Assembly: GCA_029204225.1 (NCBI GenBank)
Contig: CM055107.1
Span: 9,043,472 to 9,107,471, forward strand
DNA length: 64,000 nucleotides
Reading direction: 5' to 3'
Source: Diphasiastrum complanatum
Lineage: Eukaryota; Streptophyta; Lycopodiopsida; Lycopodiales; Lycopodiaceae
In this document: in pieces, positions 54,712 through 64,000 of the stretch
How the letters are laid out: each line of letters begins with the position of its first letter
Numbering within the stretch: the first letter of the stretch is position 1
Notes under the pieces: model-generated
Told to the model about the DNA's origin: nothing
Databases searched by the model: none
What the model saw: only the letters and a program-made list of their open reading frames with translations
Made by a program: the position numbers and the translations under genes

Positions 54712-55675
54712 TGTTGAAATATAAACCTAGTTAAATAAATAAAACATAGCACATGGTTTTATTTGGGGCCAGACTTTTTAAGGCCCAAGTAAAGTTAGGC
54801 AAAAATTTTTTAGCTCCAAACTCGTGGAGGGCCTTCTTGCATGATGATGCCACATACCCACTTGAGTTTGGTAGCCCCCCATGCACATGTGCATGGGGGA
54901 GAACAAGATAAATCGCCACCTAGCTTAGCATGCATGAGTATTCTGACACTTGGCAATTGCATGCCAGTGATTGTACATACTCAAATTCTATTTAATAGAG
55001 TCTCCACGAGTTGGAGAGTGTGTTGAATGGAATCATCTTCCATCTTCATCATTTTTCATTGTCTCCTTGATCTGAATACTTGTAGGAGGTTGCAGTTGGA
55101 TCTGATCTGATCTTCTACATGTTTCTCCCTCTCCTCTCATCAGTTTTCGATGAGGACAGTTGCATACTGATCCTTGGAGGAGGGCGCTACCATTCCTATG
55201 CTTTCTAGCTTCAATTAAAGTGTTTCCATGACCAGAACAACCATCATTCAGATTGGGCGCTGGATCTGACTTGCTTGTTCCTTCATTTCCCCTCAGTGGA
55301 TAGTCAGAATTGAATGAAATCAATTACACAAGATTTCTATTGCATAGGCTCTGTCATTCCTTATGAGTAGAAGTCAATCGGAATCTGATTTTTCCAGTGC
55401 ATGGTCAGTGCATGCCCTTGCATGTTGCTTAAACGTTCTTGCATGTTGTTGCATGAGCTTGCATGTTGCTTAAACGTTCTTGCATGTCATTGCATGTTGT
55501 TGCATGAGCTTGCATGTTGCTTAAACGTTCTTGCATGTCAATGCATGTTGTTGCATGTGGTCTTTTAAGCCTCGAGGCAACTTGTGGGCTTATTAGATCC
55601 AAGATCCTCAAGCTTCCGCTAAACTTTGGTGTCTAGAATTGTGTTTTTTCATGCTCTAGGCTACCCGATTTTTCA
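54712..55675 (+). repeat. Copia 5' LTR with internal tandem repeats
   Basis: About 964 bp. From about 55420 to 55560 it contains tandem ~60-70-bp units built on TTGCATGTTGCTTAAACGTTC and TTGTTGCATGAGC. The left end (TGTTGAAATA at 54712) is inferred from the TG start and the end of gypsy homology. Confidence 0.65.
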
Positions 55676-55746
55676 GCAGTGGTATCAGAGCTCTAAACTC
55701 TATACTTTTCTTGCTTGGTTGCTTGTGTCAATTCATTATTCTCATC

Positions 55747-56406
55747 ATGGCTCAAACTGTTTATCTAGAATCCTCTTCAAACTATCATGCATGGGTTAGA
55801 GAGATAGAATATCAACTCCGACAACATCCAAGGTGTTGGGAAATAGCTACTAATTTATACCTTGAACCAACTCTAATGGATGGTAATAAAGTTGAGTGTG
55901 ATCAGTGGAGGATTGCTAATAGCAAGGCTATTGGCTTAATAGGCTTATCTCTATCCTTGAAGATAAGACTTGCATATCCAAGTATGAATAAAGCTTCTGA
56001 TCTTATTGATGCTATCAGGACATATTTTGAACATCCTTCTCTTCAAGACATCTGTTTTTTCACTGATCAACTTTATGCTCATAGATGGACAGGAGAAGAT
56101 CGTGTATGTGATTACATTGAGTCTTTGGAAAAGTTGTTTCTTCATTTAGAATTTGCAGGACCTGAGCATGTAATTCCGGAGAAGGAAAAGCTAATTATCT
56201 TGTTGAGAGGTCTTCCAGTCTCTTACAGGAATTTCAAGACATCCATCACCATGCAGGCAGATATGACTTATGAAAAAGCTAAAGTAGCTTTACTTCGAGA
56301 GGAGCTGATGAGAGAAGAGGAGTTCCATATTCATGATAACACAGCTAAAGCTAAAGTATCCAAGCAAAAGGAGGATTCTCTACACCAGGCGTATTATGCA
56401 GGCTAG
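55747..56406 (+). CDS. Copia Gag (retrotrans gag/UBN2 type)
   Basis: I start at the ATG at 55747 (MAQTVYLESSSNYHAWVREI), as in related Gags, rather than 36 bases upstream. Further motifs: WEIATNLYLEPTLMDG, CDQWRIANSKAIGLIGLSL, YFEHPSLQDICFFTDQLY, YIESLEKLFLHLEFAGPEH, LLRGLPVSYRNFKTSITMQ, LLREELMREEEFH. It ends at TAG 56404-56406. The same frame would continue into a Lys/Asn-rich stretch. A first zinc knuckle (CQH..., disrupted by a 1-base loss near 56458) and an intact second one (CKFCKKTGHAATFC, ~56511-56552) follow in another frame. The protein would form the particle and bind RNA. Confidence 0.85.
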   Translation: MAQTVYLESSSNYHAWVREIEYQLRQHPRCWEIATNLYLEPTLMDGNKVECDQWRIANSKAIGLIGLSLSLKIRLAYPSMNKASDLIDAIRTYFEHPSLQDICFFTDQLYAHRWTGEDRVCDYIESLEKLFLHLEFAGPEHVIPEKEKLIILLRGLPVSYRNFKTSITMQADMTYEKAKVALLREELMREEEFHIHDNTAKAKVSKQKEDSLHQAYYAG

Positions 56407-56769
56407 AAGCAGAACAACAAACAGAAAGGCAAGGGCAAGGACAACAAATGTCAACACTGGTAAAGTTGGACATTCTAAAAATTCCTGTTTCTTCAATCCT
56501 TATATCTCTTGTAAATTTTGTAAGAAGACAGGACATGCAGCAACATTTTGTGACAAGAGGCCACAAGATAGCTTCAAAAATGCTTTCAAAGGTAAACAAC
56601 AAGAAACAGAAACACATGCAGTTACAGATGTAGCTGATAGATGCATATTGTTGCATGTGGTCTTTTAAGCCTCGAGGCAACTTGTGGGCTTATTAGATCC
56701 AAGATCCTCAAGCTTCCGCTAAACTTTGGTGTCTAGAATTGTGTTTTTTCATGCTCTAGGCTACCCGAA

Positions 56770-56939
56770 TTTGCAACAAAATGGTAGTTGGTAAGAAAAG
56801 GAACAACTCAGGATGTGTAGGATATGTGACATCGCGAGGAGCATCATCCTCAATGGCAGCACGTAACAAGCTAACATGAAAGGTATCAAAGGCACGTGTA
56901 GAAGCAGACAGTTGTAAACGATATGTAACAGGACCGAGG
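56770..56939 (-). pseudogene. Gypsy integrase C-terminus (-)
   Basis: The minus strand reads LGPVTYRLQLSASTRAFDTF, HVSLLRAAIEDDAPRDVTYP and LFLFLPTTILLQ. This is the conserved tail (GP..YRL.LP....VHPVFHVS.L) after the integrase core of gypsy elements. It should join the chromodomain at 54600-54711 across the inserted copia. Its upstream side is cut by the LTR at 56940. Confidence 0.75.
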
Positions 56940-57341
56940 TGTCACAAAATGGTGGGACACTGTGGTATCGGATTAGTAGAACTCTGATTATAGCAGAAGC
57001 TCTGATCCCATGTCGTAAAATCGCGTGTGCGTGAGTGGCAGCGGAAGCTTGAGGATTGAGCGTGGTGTGTAGGAACGGAAACGCAACAGTTAGCAGCAGA
57101 AATATTCAAGTAGAAGAATTCATACAAATTGCGCAAATGAACGACGCAGTAGTGAGACAAAAAATTGCACTCTGATTAATATCAACAGTGAGTACAATAG
57201 CTTGAAGTAATAAATTCAGATTGCTAAGCGTGATAATGCTGGCTGCAGATAACTCTGACTGAAAAAGAAATTCAATTAACACTTACATAGCTTGATTCAG
57301 CTAGTATATATATTTACAAGTGTTGAGAGAAAAATATCTCA
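56940..57341 (-). repeat. 3' LTR of the second gag-only copia
   Basis: Matches 58068-58450 over nearly its whole length with small indels. Confidence 0.82.
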
Positions 57342-57414
57342 TGCCTTAGCTGCCATTTACTCCGGTTTTGCATCTGTACAAAAAGTTGGTAACCGCTCTT
57401 AGGATATTTGTTTC

Positions 57415-57924
57415 TCAAGCTGTTTTAGGGTTGATGATAAGTTGGCAACGTCGGTTTGCCAATGCCAAAAAACCCGAAAACTTTGAGCCTGAGGAGGAGG
57501 TTGATCTTCTAATCTCCTCTTGTAGAAGCAGCAATATTACTCTTGATAGAGTGAGGTGCTCCTGGGTAGAAATTGCCATTACCCAATTTTCATAGGCTTC
57601 AGGTAGACTCGATAATAGAGTCATGAGTGCATTGGAATCTTCTATGACTGAGCCGGTTGCAGTCATCTACTCCATAAGATTTTTGAACGTGTTGAGGTGA
57701 CTCGAAACACTATCTGCGTCAGACATTCTGAGGGTGAAGAATTTCTTCCTCAGATGTAGCTTGGAAGTTACGTCTCTGATGTTGTAGAGAGTTGCTAGGA
57801 TGTCCCATGTATCCTTAGCGGTCTGAGCAGCACGTATGTGGCTGATATGAGTATCCTTGATATTGAGGGTGATTATAGCAAATGCTTTGCCATTTTTCAG
57901 AGATGAACTAGATGATAGATCCAT
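57415..57924 (-). pseudogene. Copia Gag fragment (UBN2)
   Basis: Two abutting minus-strand frames: 57924-57667 (LKNGKAFAIITLNIKDTHIS, TAKDTWDILATLYNIRDVTS, KLHLRKKFFTLRMSDADSV, LNTFKNLME) and 57666-57415 (SNALMTLLSSLPEAYENWVM, LLLLQEEIRRSTSS). A stop separates them. The Gag N-terminal block and the zinc knuckle are missing. Confidence 0.8.
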
Positions 57925-58067
57925 TCTGGTTGGACTAGATCGTTGGTAGAAACAACGATTGTCTGAATATTGTTGGCTGCGCGTTTGCTAGAAAGACGTC
58001 TTGATAGAAACAAGACCGATAATCCGCAGTAGAAATGCAGATTAGTGAAATGCCCGCTCTGATACCA

Positions 58068-58450
58068 TGTCGCAAACTGGTGGGACACTGTGGTATCGGA
58101 TTAGAACTCTGATTATAACAGAAGCGTTGATACCATGTCGTAAAATCGCGTGAGCGGCAGCGGAAGATCGAGCGTGGTGTGTAGGAACGGAAACGCAATA
58201 GTTTGCAGCATAAATGTTCAAGTAGAAGAATTCATACAAATTGCGCAAATGAACGACGCAGTAGTGAGACAAAAATTGCACTCTGATTAATATCAACAAT
58301 GAGTACAATAGCTTGAAGTAGTAACTTCAGCTTGCTGAGCATGATAACGCTGGCTACAGATAACTCTGATTGAAAAAGAAATCCAATTAACACTTACATA
58401 GCTTGATTCAACTAGTATATATATTTACAAGTGTTGAGAGAAAAATATCT
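58068..58450 (-). repeat. 5' LTR of the second gag-only copia
   Basis: Abuts the primer site (58056-58067). Inside it, GATACCATGTCGTAAA (58131-58146) repeats the PBS/LTR boundary motif GATACCATGTCGCAAA. Confidence 0.8.
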
Positions 58451-58515
58451 TGCCCAACTTCACATGATCGAGTAAAACTAAAATAAAACACAATGCCCAA
58501 ATTGGGGGCAATGTT

Positions 58516-59976
58516 TTTTGATGGGGGAGAGTTATGAACTCGTGTCATTTTCTCACCTCACCATACTATTATTACACATATTTAGTCAGTTCCTTCTTCC
58601 TGCCATCAACGGCTCTATTTTGTTGTCAACCATCACTTATTCTATCATGGGCCCTTTGTATTCCCAGCACTCTTACATATGTCCTGAACTTCTCTCAGAT
58701 GCTCCTTTATCTCCTGTTGGGGGCCAATATGGTTTTCAGAATACTTATCTTGAAGATAATTCCTGCTTGTCTTCTATGAAATCTGAACGTCATACTTCTG
58801 TCTCTGTACTTTTTGTGCTCATAATAAATATTCCTGTAACAAGCCATCTGGTCTTCTCCAACAATGGCCATCTCTCATCGCCAATGGACTGATTTTTCAT
58901 GCACTTTATCCTTGAGCTTCCTCGCACTCGACGTGGTCATGACTCTTGCATGGTGGTGGTTGATAGGTCTTCAAAACAGGCTCACTTTATTTTTGTGTTG
59001 AATACTGGAGCAGTGTGCTCGTTTGTTTGTTTCAAAGATTTTCCACTTGCATGGGCTTCGCATAATATCATCACTAATTGGGATAGTAAGATCACTTTTG
59101 GTGTTTGTACCACGTTGATGCATATTATGCATGTCCAGTTATTTATTGGCACTGCCTGTCATTTGTTTGCTGCTGGCCAATCAGAGGTCATTAATTTCGT
59201 TCTCTTACATTAATCTGTGGCATTGTGCCTCCTACAGATCGGGATTGGGATCAACTTTTATGTCTTGTGAAATACAACTATAACAGTTCCGTTGATTCCA
59301 GAACAGAAGTTTCTCCTTTCTTGCTTGCTCATGGGTACTCTCTAGCTTTATTCGATATTTAATTGCCTCTTGATGATGCACCAATTACTCTAGCTTCTTT
59401 ATTATCCAGGGCACTTGAGAATATTGCTCAAACTAGTATGTGTTTACAGTAGATATAGCAGGAGCATGAGACCGTCGTTGATAGACATTGTTGCCATGTG
59501 GAGTTTCGTGAGGTTGATTTTGTAGATTTCAAACCTAGTTTTGCTTGGCACCATTTTTTTAAGGCAAGGCTTCTACTAAGATGCTTGCACCACGGTATTA
59601 TGGCCCCTCATCAGATCCTTCAGTGGTTGAGCCTTGTGACATATCCTTCAGTGCTTGTGATATCTTTCATGAGAGCCTTTTGTGTGTTGCTATTGAGGAT
59701 GGTGCTCCTTGCCAGGCTACATATCCTGTTGACCCAAAGCTCTTTCCTTGTTTGCCAGCAGCCATTTTACTAGTCATAGCTTGTAGTTTAGTTTGACATC
59801 GGCATTAGGTTCAGTTCCTTGTTTAATGAGATGGTGGTCGTCAAAGTAGAGGTTACTTGAGAGCCTATTGATGTTTTCTATCATACGGCCTTTCTTGTTG
59901 ATCAGGCCCGCGCTCTTGTTGCCACTATTTAGTCCCGCGATTCTTCTACTACTATTAAAGCTGATGTTGATAGTTA
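58516..59976 (+). mobile_element. Ty3/gypsy element (+), integrase and chromodomain part
   Basis: The integrase core starts near 58899 (MHFILELPRTRRGHDSCMVVVDRSSKQAHF) after an unrecognised ~380-bp segment that begins with GATGGGGGAGAGTTATG (a PPT-like run at ~58518). The element continues through the C-terminus and into the LTR at 59977. Confidence 0.65.
58890..59976 (+). pseudogene. Gypsy integrase C-terminal half with degenerate chromodomain
   Basis: The core reads ELPRTRRGHDSCMVVVDRSS and HNIITNWDSKITFG (second catalytic Asp in WDSK). Then, in other frames: VKYNYNSSVDSRTEVSPFLLAHGY, SLLSRALENIAQTSMCLQ, FREVDFVDFKPSFAWHHFFKAR, and a chromodomain-like EMVVVKVEV with EPIDVFYHTAF. Stops include TAGs at 59460-59462, 59466-59468 and 59930-59932. 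The Glu of the DDE triad was not found in an intact ER.N motif. Confidence 0.75.
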
Positions 59977-60374
59977 TGGACTTGGCTCTTTACATTCGCC
60001 ACGTCCATTCGCACCTACTTTACCTTTACCTTTTATGCATAAGCAGACCTTGGGCCCTCTATTTTATTGTTCACTGACATTTAGACTATATGGTTGGCCT
60101 TGGGCCCTATTATTCATTTATTGACATATCACCTTGGAGGAGGGCCCTCTTGGAGGGCGCACTAATTTCCCTCCCAGTTGACTCTTATCCTCTGGACCCT
60201 TTTTAGGGATTTGTGTTGGGTATAAGTAGGGCTCCAGTATCACTTTCACTTTCAGTTTATGATATGGATCTCTCTCTTTTAGCCTCGTTAGTCTCTCTTT
60301 CTTGCTTTCTAGGATTAAGTCTCGCTTTTGTGCTACTTTCTAGTTTAGCCCTAGATTACTTGTGGATCCGTTCA
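59977..60374 (+). repeat. Gypsy LTR shared by two internal regions
   Basis: It starts TGGACTTGGC directly after the chromodomain region and ends ...GTTCA five bases before a primer site TGGCATCAGAGC (60380-60391). TATA-like GGTATAAGTAGG is near 60217. It acts as 3' LTR for the sequence on its left and 5' LTR for the gag-pol on its right. Related to the minus-strand LTR at 53740-54260. Confidence 0.7.
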
Positions 60375-61189
60375 TAACTTGGCATCAGAGCACTTTCCTG
60401 AGCAAATTTTTTTTTTTTCGAAGGGCGCCCGTCCACTGTGCATATTTCCTTGTCATCCCTCGCTTGGGCCCCAAGCTCTATAGCGCCCCCCCCGGCCCCC
60501 TCGGATCCATAGCGGCCCATCCTGATTTCAGCGGCCCCCTGATCCTGATCCATAGCGGCCCATCCCGATTTCAGCAAGCGGCCCCTTGATCAATAGCCCC
60601 CCCCCCCCCCGGATTCATAGCGCCCCCCCCCACAGTCACCAGCGGACATCCTACTCGCTGCTCACTGGCCACTGCAGATAGCTGAAGGCTGCCGATGCGA
60701 CTAACTGTGACTGTCACATTTGCCGATTCAAAACAATGGAATCTCTGATTCCATTGATGATTTCTCTACAGGCACATTTTTTTTTTAACCACTGTATTCT
60801 TGCTTGCTGACCCGATATCTTATTCTCAGATAATATTCTTGCAAGCTTGGTACATTATACAAGTGGCAGGTGGCCGATTGCATTCTATCTTTTTTGCAGA
60901 TCACAGCACCTTCACCATCCCTCGCACTCCCTATCGAGTGACTTTCAGAATAAGGAACAGTTTCTCGGTATTTGCGATCTGGGAACTTGGACTGGAGAAG
61001 CCGATTTCCCTTTTCCACTGTCTTCTGCTTCGTGACTACTTACCTCTATTACGAGTTCTTGTGCGAGTCGCTTACGTGTTTTTTATGGCGTACCTGTTGT
61101 GATGACTTCTGTCCTCTCCTTCAGTTCGTCCATTGGATTCCGTACGTCTCTCGCTCTTGCTCTAGTTTCATTTCTCTTTCAGTATGTCG

Positions 61190-62210
61190 GAAGCTCATTC
61201 TCCGACCATGAGTGAACACCCTCAGGATGGTTTGACAGATCATATTCGTCAGGCCTATTTCTAGCCTCTCTTCTCGTTTAGATATTGTCATGACCAATCT
61301 TGCCTCATTTCAGTCCTAGAGTGACACATTACAGCCCCATGGCCCTGGCAAGGCTCCTACGACGCCTATCCTCGGGACATCGTCGTCATCCAGTTATCCT
61401 GGTGGCCATCTTGGTGGATCTCCCATTCCAGCTCCTCCACCTCCTAGATTTCACCCCTTTTCACGTACGACAGGTCTTGAGCCACACTTTGCTCGTGATT
61501 TCCGTGATCAGATACAGCTTACTACCTATTCTGGTTCCTCTGATGGGAATCTTCTAGAGAATTGGTTTGCTAAGCTTGATACTTATTTCCAAATCTACCC
61601 TAAAACTGACGTTCAAGAGATCCAATTAGCCGCCTTACATTTATATGGTCGGGCTGCCACTTGGTGGCGGGTTTTTCGTTCTGATCCTAATCGAGAGGGG
61701 ATGCATTTCTAGCCCTCTTTTCGCCGTGACCTTCGCCATGCTGTGATTGATTCTCAGTGGCTGAGTCGCCAGCGTGATCTCTTCCGTAATCTCACTCATA
61801 CTAGCGACCTGGGTTCCTACACAGATTAGTTCACAGAGCTGTCTTATCTCTTTTCAGACTTATAGCTTGCTGAGCTCATCTCACGCTACATTGCAGGACT
61901 CCGAGGTGCATTACGCTATGACCCCATACTCTTTCTGATGCTATGTCTCTTGCTAGTACTCCACAACATAAGTACCCTGATACACTATTTTCCCGTTTGC
62001 CTCGACCTCGTCCCCCCTCAGTTTCTACTCCACCCCCTACATTGACTTCCTCCTCTATTGTTCCTTCTGCCACACGTCATCCTCTTCCTCACCCTGCTTT
62101 TGTCTGCCGTTACACTTCCACAAAGTTCACCGACACTCAGTAGAAACGTCTCTGTTTCCGTTGTAAGAGTCCAGACCACCTTGCTCGTGATTGTCGCCAC
62201 AGACTCCCCT
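61190..62210 (+). pseudogene. Gypsy Gag with zinc knuckle
   Basis: The retrotrans-gag domain reads QIQLTTYSGSSDGNLLENWF, AKLDTYFQIYPKTD, IQLAALHLYGRAATWWRVF, RQRDLFRNLTHTSDLGSYTD. An intact CCHC knuckle, LCFRCKSPDHLARDC (CX2CX4HX4C), lies near 62151-62195. In-frame TAGs fall at 61262, 61317, 61710, 61827, 61863 and 62141. A single-base shift lies near 61925. Confidence 0.85.
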
Positions 62211-62339
62211 TACTACTACTGCTGTTTTCTATCATGAGGGCACTAACACTGACGATTTTGATATCTATATCCATATCTTCGACGACCTTGATCTTGTGTC
62301 CGAGCCTTCTTCTGACCTCCTCCCAGCTACTTGCCATGC

Positions 62340-62770
62340 CCAGCTTGCTTATGCTATTTGGATTGGGTGTCCTGGTCCTCGCTCCATTCAGTTAGTAGAT
62401 ACAGGCAACACACATTCCTTTATCAGCAGTTACATCTCCAGTCGGATCCGTGCCTTAACTATTCCTGCTCCATAGCCTCTCAATGTTGAGGTTGCCAGTT
62501 CTCATTCTTGCCCTAGCTCTCAGATGTTCCAGGGCTTAGCATACCGCATTGGGGATTTTTCTGGACAGGCGGATCTTTATATTATTCCTATGGAGCGCTA
62601 TGGTCTGATCCTTGGTGCTGATTGGTTTGCTTCTCTTGGTATTGTTACACTGGATTTGACGCGACAGACACTCACTTTTGTGCATGATTCAGTTACCCAC
62701 TCCCTTGTTGGCATCGATTCCCAGGAAGATTATCAGCTGATCAGTGGGAAACAGTTTATGCGTAGCCTAC
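62340..62770 (+). pseudogene. Gypsy aspartic protease region
   Basis: SIQLVDTGNTHSFISSYISS has the catalytic D-T-G (the family usually reads DSGATHSF). After a TAG at 62473-62475 the next frame gives MFQGLAYRIGDFSGQADLYI, IPMERYGLILGADWFASLG and LDLTRQTLTFVHD, the conserved D.ILG.DWL region of plant gypsy proteases. Confidence 0.82.
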
Positions 62771-62859
62771 CTAAGGCTCATTGTGCGGCTCTCTTATGTG
62801 TACACAGCGTGCTACAACAACTCCTTCAGTCACCATTTCACCACCACCACTGCGTGATG

Positions 62860-63610
62860 TTAACCACCCCATTGATTTACGGCCTGGGTCTGCTCCTCCC
62901 TCCCGTCCTCCCTACCGTATGTCTAAGTCTGAGCGTGATGAGGTTGAGCTTCAGATCTCTGCATTATTAGACCAAGGTCTTATTGTCCCCAACCATAGCC
63001 CTTTTGGTGCCCTTGTTTTCCTTGTTAGTAAGAAAGATGGTACCAAACGTCTCTGTGTCGATTATCGTGCCCTCAATAAGCTAACTATCCGTAACTAGTA
63101 CCCTATCCCTCACATGGATGACCTATTCGATTAGCTTGGCACTTCCCAGATTTTTTCCAAGATAGACCTTCGTTCTGGATATCACCAGATTAGGATGCAC
63201 CCCTCTGACGAACATAAGACTGCTTTTCGTACCCATCTTGGCTTATATGAGTTTTGTGTGCTTCCTTTTGGTGTTACTAACGATCCTCCTACATTCCAGA
63301 ATGTCATGAATAATATTATGCGTCCACTTCTTGGTCATTGTGTTTTAGCTTATTTCAACGACATTCTCATTTTTAGTACATCCCTTGACGAGCATGTATC
63401 CCATCTCACGTCTCTCTTTCAGTTACTTATTCACCGTCACTTGTTCGCGAAACTGTCCAAATGTTCCTTCGTCGTTGCTGAGATTGAATTTCTTGGGTTT
63501 CTTATTTGTGATGCTCGTATTCGCCTTGATCCTCGTAATGTTCAGGCTATTTAGGACTGGCCTAAGCCACAAGATGTTCACCATGTTCATATGTTCCTTG
63601 GTTTAGCCAC
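62860..63610 (+). pseudogene. Gypsy reverse transcriptase, catalytic Asp changed
   Basis: RT blocks: [94 protein letters not shown], then YFNDILIFSTSLDEH and FLGFLICDARIRLDP. The catalytic YxDD box reads YFND, so the first catalytic Asp is Asn. TAG codons at 63096, 63132 and 63552 interrupt it. Confidence 0.88.
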
Positions 63611-63689
63611 TCACCTTCGCTGCCCCGTTCCGCACTTTGCCAATGTGGCTGCTCCTCTTCATGATCTTCAGATAGCCTTTGATACTCTT

Positions 63690-64000
63690 CGCCACGCTAT
63701 TGTTGATGCCGCTGTTATGTGCTTACCTCGATTTGACCAGAAATTCATTGTTGAGACTGATGCTAGTTCAGTTGGCGTGGGTGCCTTTCTTTGCCAATCC
63801 CAGTGCATCATTGCTTATGAGTCACGACGGCTTCGCTCTTATGAGCAATGGTATTCCGTCCACGAGAAAGAGCTTCTCGCTATTATCTATGCTCTTAAGA
63901 AGTGGCGTCATTACCTGTATCGTATACCATTTGACATTGTTACTGACCACCAGTATCTCCGTTATCTGTTATCTTGGCGGGATCTTAGCGATTGTCAATT
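63690..64000 (+). pseudogene. Gypsy RNase H domain, cut by the window end
   Basis: FDQKFIVETDASSVGVGAFL, YSVHEKELLAIIYALKKWRH, IVTDHQYLRYLLSWRDLSD. The Asp, Glu and Asp of the RNase H active site are present, and this stretch is open to the end of the window. Confidence 0.85.

Larger units (their letters stand above)
54712..56768 (+). mobile_element. Gag-only Ty1/copia element inside a gypsy integrase
   Basis: 5' LTR 54712-55675 (TGTTGAAATA...TTTTCA), primer site TGGTATCAGAGC at 55680-55691, gag with two zinc knuckles to about 56640, then only the last ~120 bp of the 3' LTR (56648-56768, nearly identical to about 55555-55675). Protease, integrase and RT are all absent. Minus-strand gypsy integrase/chromodomain sequence flanks both sides (54600-54711 and 56770-56939), so the copia is nested in that gypsy. 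Confidence 0.8.
56940..58450 (-). mobile_element. Second gag-only Ty1/copia element (-), two LTRs
   Basis: LTR-like direct repeats at 56940-57341 and 58068-58450 start TGTC.CAAA.TGGTGGGACAC and end ...GAGAGAAAAATATCT. The complement of 58056-58067 is a perfect primer site TGGTATCAGAGC next to the right LTR, so the element reads leftwards. The ~720-bp interior encodes only part of Gag. No protease, integrase or RT is present. Confidence 0.82.
60375..64000 (+). mobile_element. Ty3/gypsy element (+): PBS, gag, protease, RT, RNase H (runs off the window)
   Basis: PBS at 60380-60391, then a leader with C-rich tracts (60486-60631), gag (~61200-62200), protease (~62340-62480), RT (~62870-63600) and RNase H (~63690-64000), all in order and in sense. 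The reading frame is broken by at least ten TAG stops and a few shifts. Integrase would lie beyond the window. Confidence 0.88.

Overview
The window is nuclear DNA of a large, repeat-rich plant genome. Spliced exons of a plant-type CNNM/DUF21-CBS membrane protein are spread over more than 25 kb, and almost everything else is layered, broken retrotransposon. The many Ty1/copia elements primed from the plant initiator-Met tRNA (TGGTATCAGAGC), chromodomain Ty3/gypsy elements and plant LINEs fit a vascular plant. The divergent C-terminus of the CNNM protein and the very long introns make me favour a fern or other non-flowering plant, with low confidence.

Region 1-27,020 (+): six phase-compatible exons of the CNNM/DUF21-CBS gene (1467-1554, 1715-1788, 1958-2363, 12408-12454, 12693-12768, 26862-27020 with stop). 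Upstream exons with the membrane domain lie outside the window or were not found. Intron 3 (10.0 kb) and intron 5 (14.1 kb) are filled with transposons: copia fragments, an ORF1-only LINE derivative, a copia gag-protease element without pol, a gypsy chromovirus with its LTR, several LINEs, a copia with intact 5' LTR and primer site, and a decayed gypsy.

Region 27,000-38,700: a cluster of three small insertions with palindromic ends and 9-11 bp flanking repeats (27.7, 28.9 and 29.9 kb), a copia integrase remnant, a 108-bp CT microsatellite, a ~630-bp long inverted repeat, a copia IN/RT remnant, and a ~0.8-kb minisatellite with a 24-bp unit followed by a short ORF of unknown identity.

Region 38,700-53,300: a copia element with PBS and a long open pol frame, a possible first exon of a mitochondrial-protein gene (42790-42886), a complete but pol-less copia element with two LTRs (45922-48619), tandem duplications and mostly featureless DNA.

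Region 53,300-64,000: a LINE RT fragment, a minus-strand gypsy (LTR plus chromodomain) interrupted by two gag-only copia elements, and a plus-strand gypsy in which one LTR appears shared by two internal regions, the second running off the window end.

Recurring themes: (1) LINE 3' ends are AATAAAGCTT plus a CT microsatellite, and further LINE copies begin exactly at the end of CT tracts; (2) at least four copia elements keep gag (with or without protease) but lack polymerase; (3) in the best readable gypsy, the in-frame stops I could place are all TAG, mostly at positions where glutamine is usual, as expected from C-to-T decay at CHG sites.
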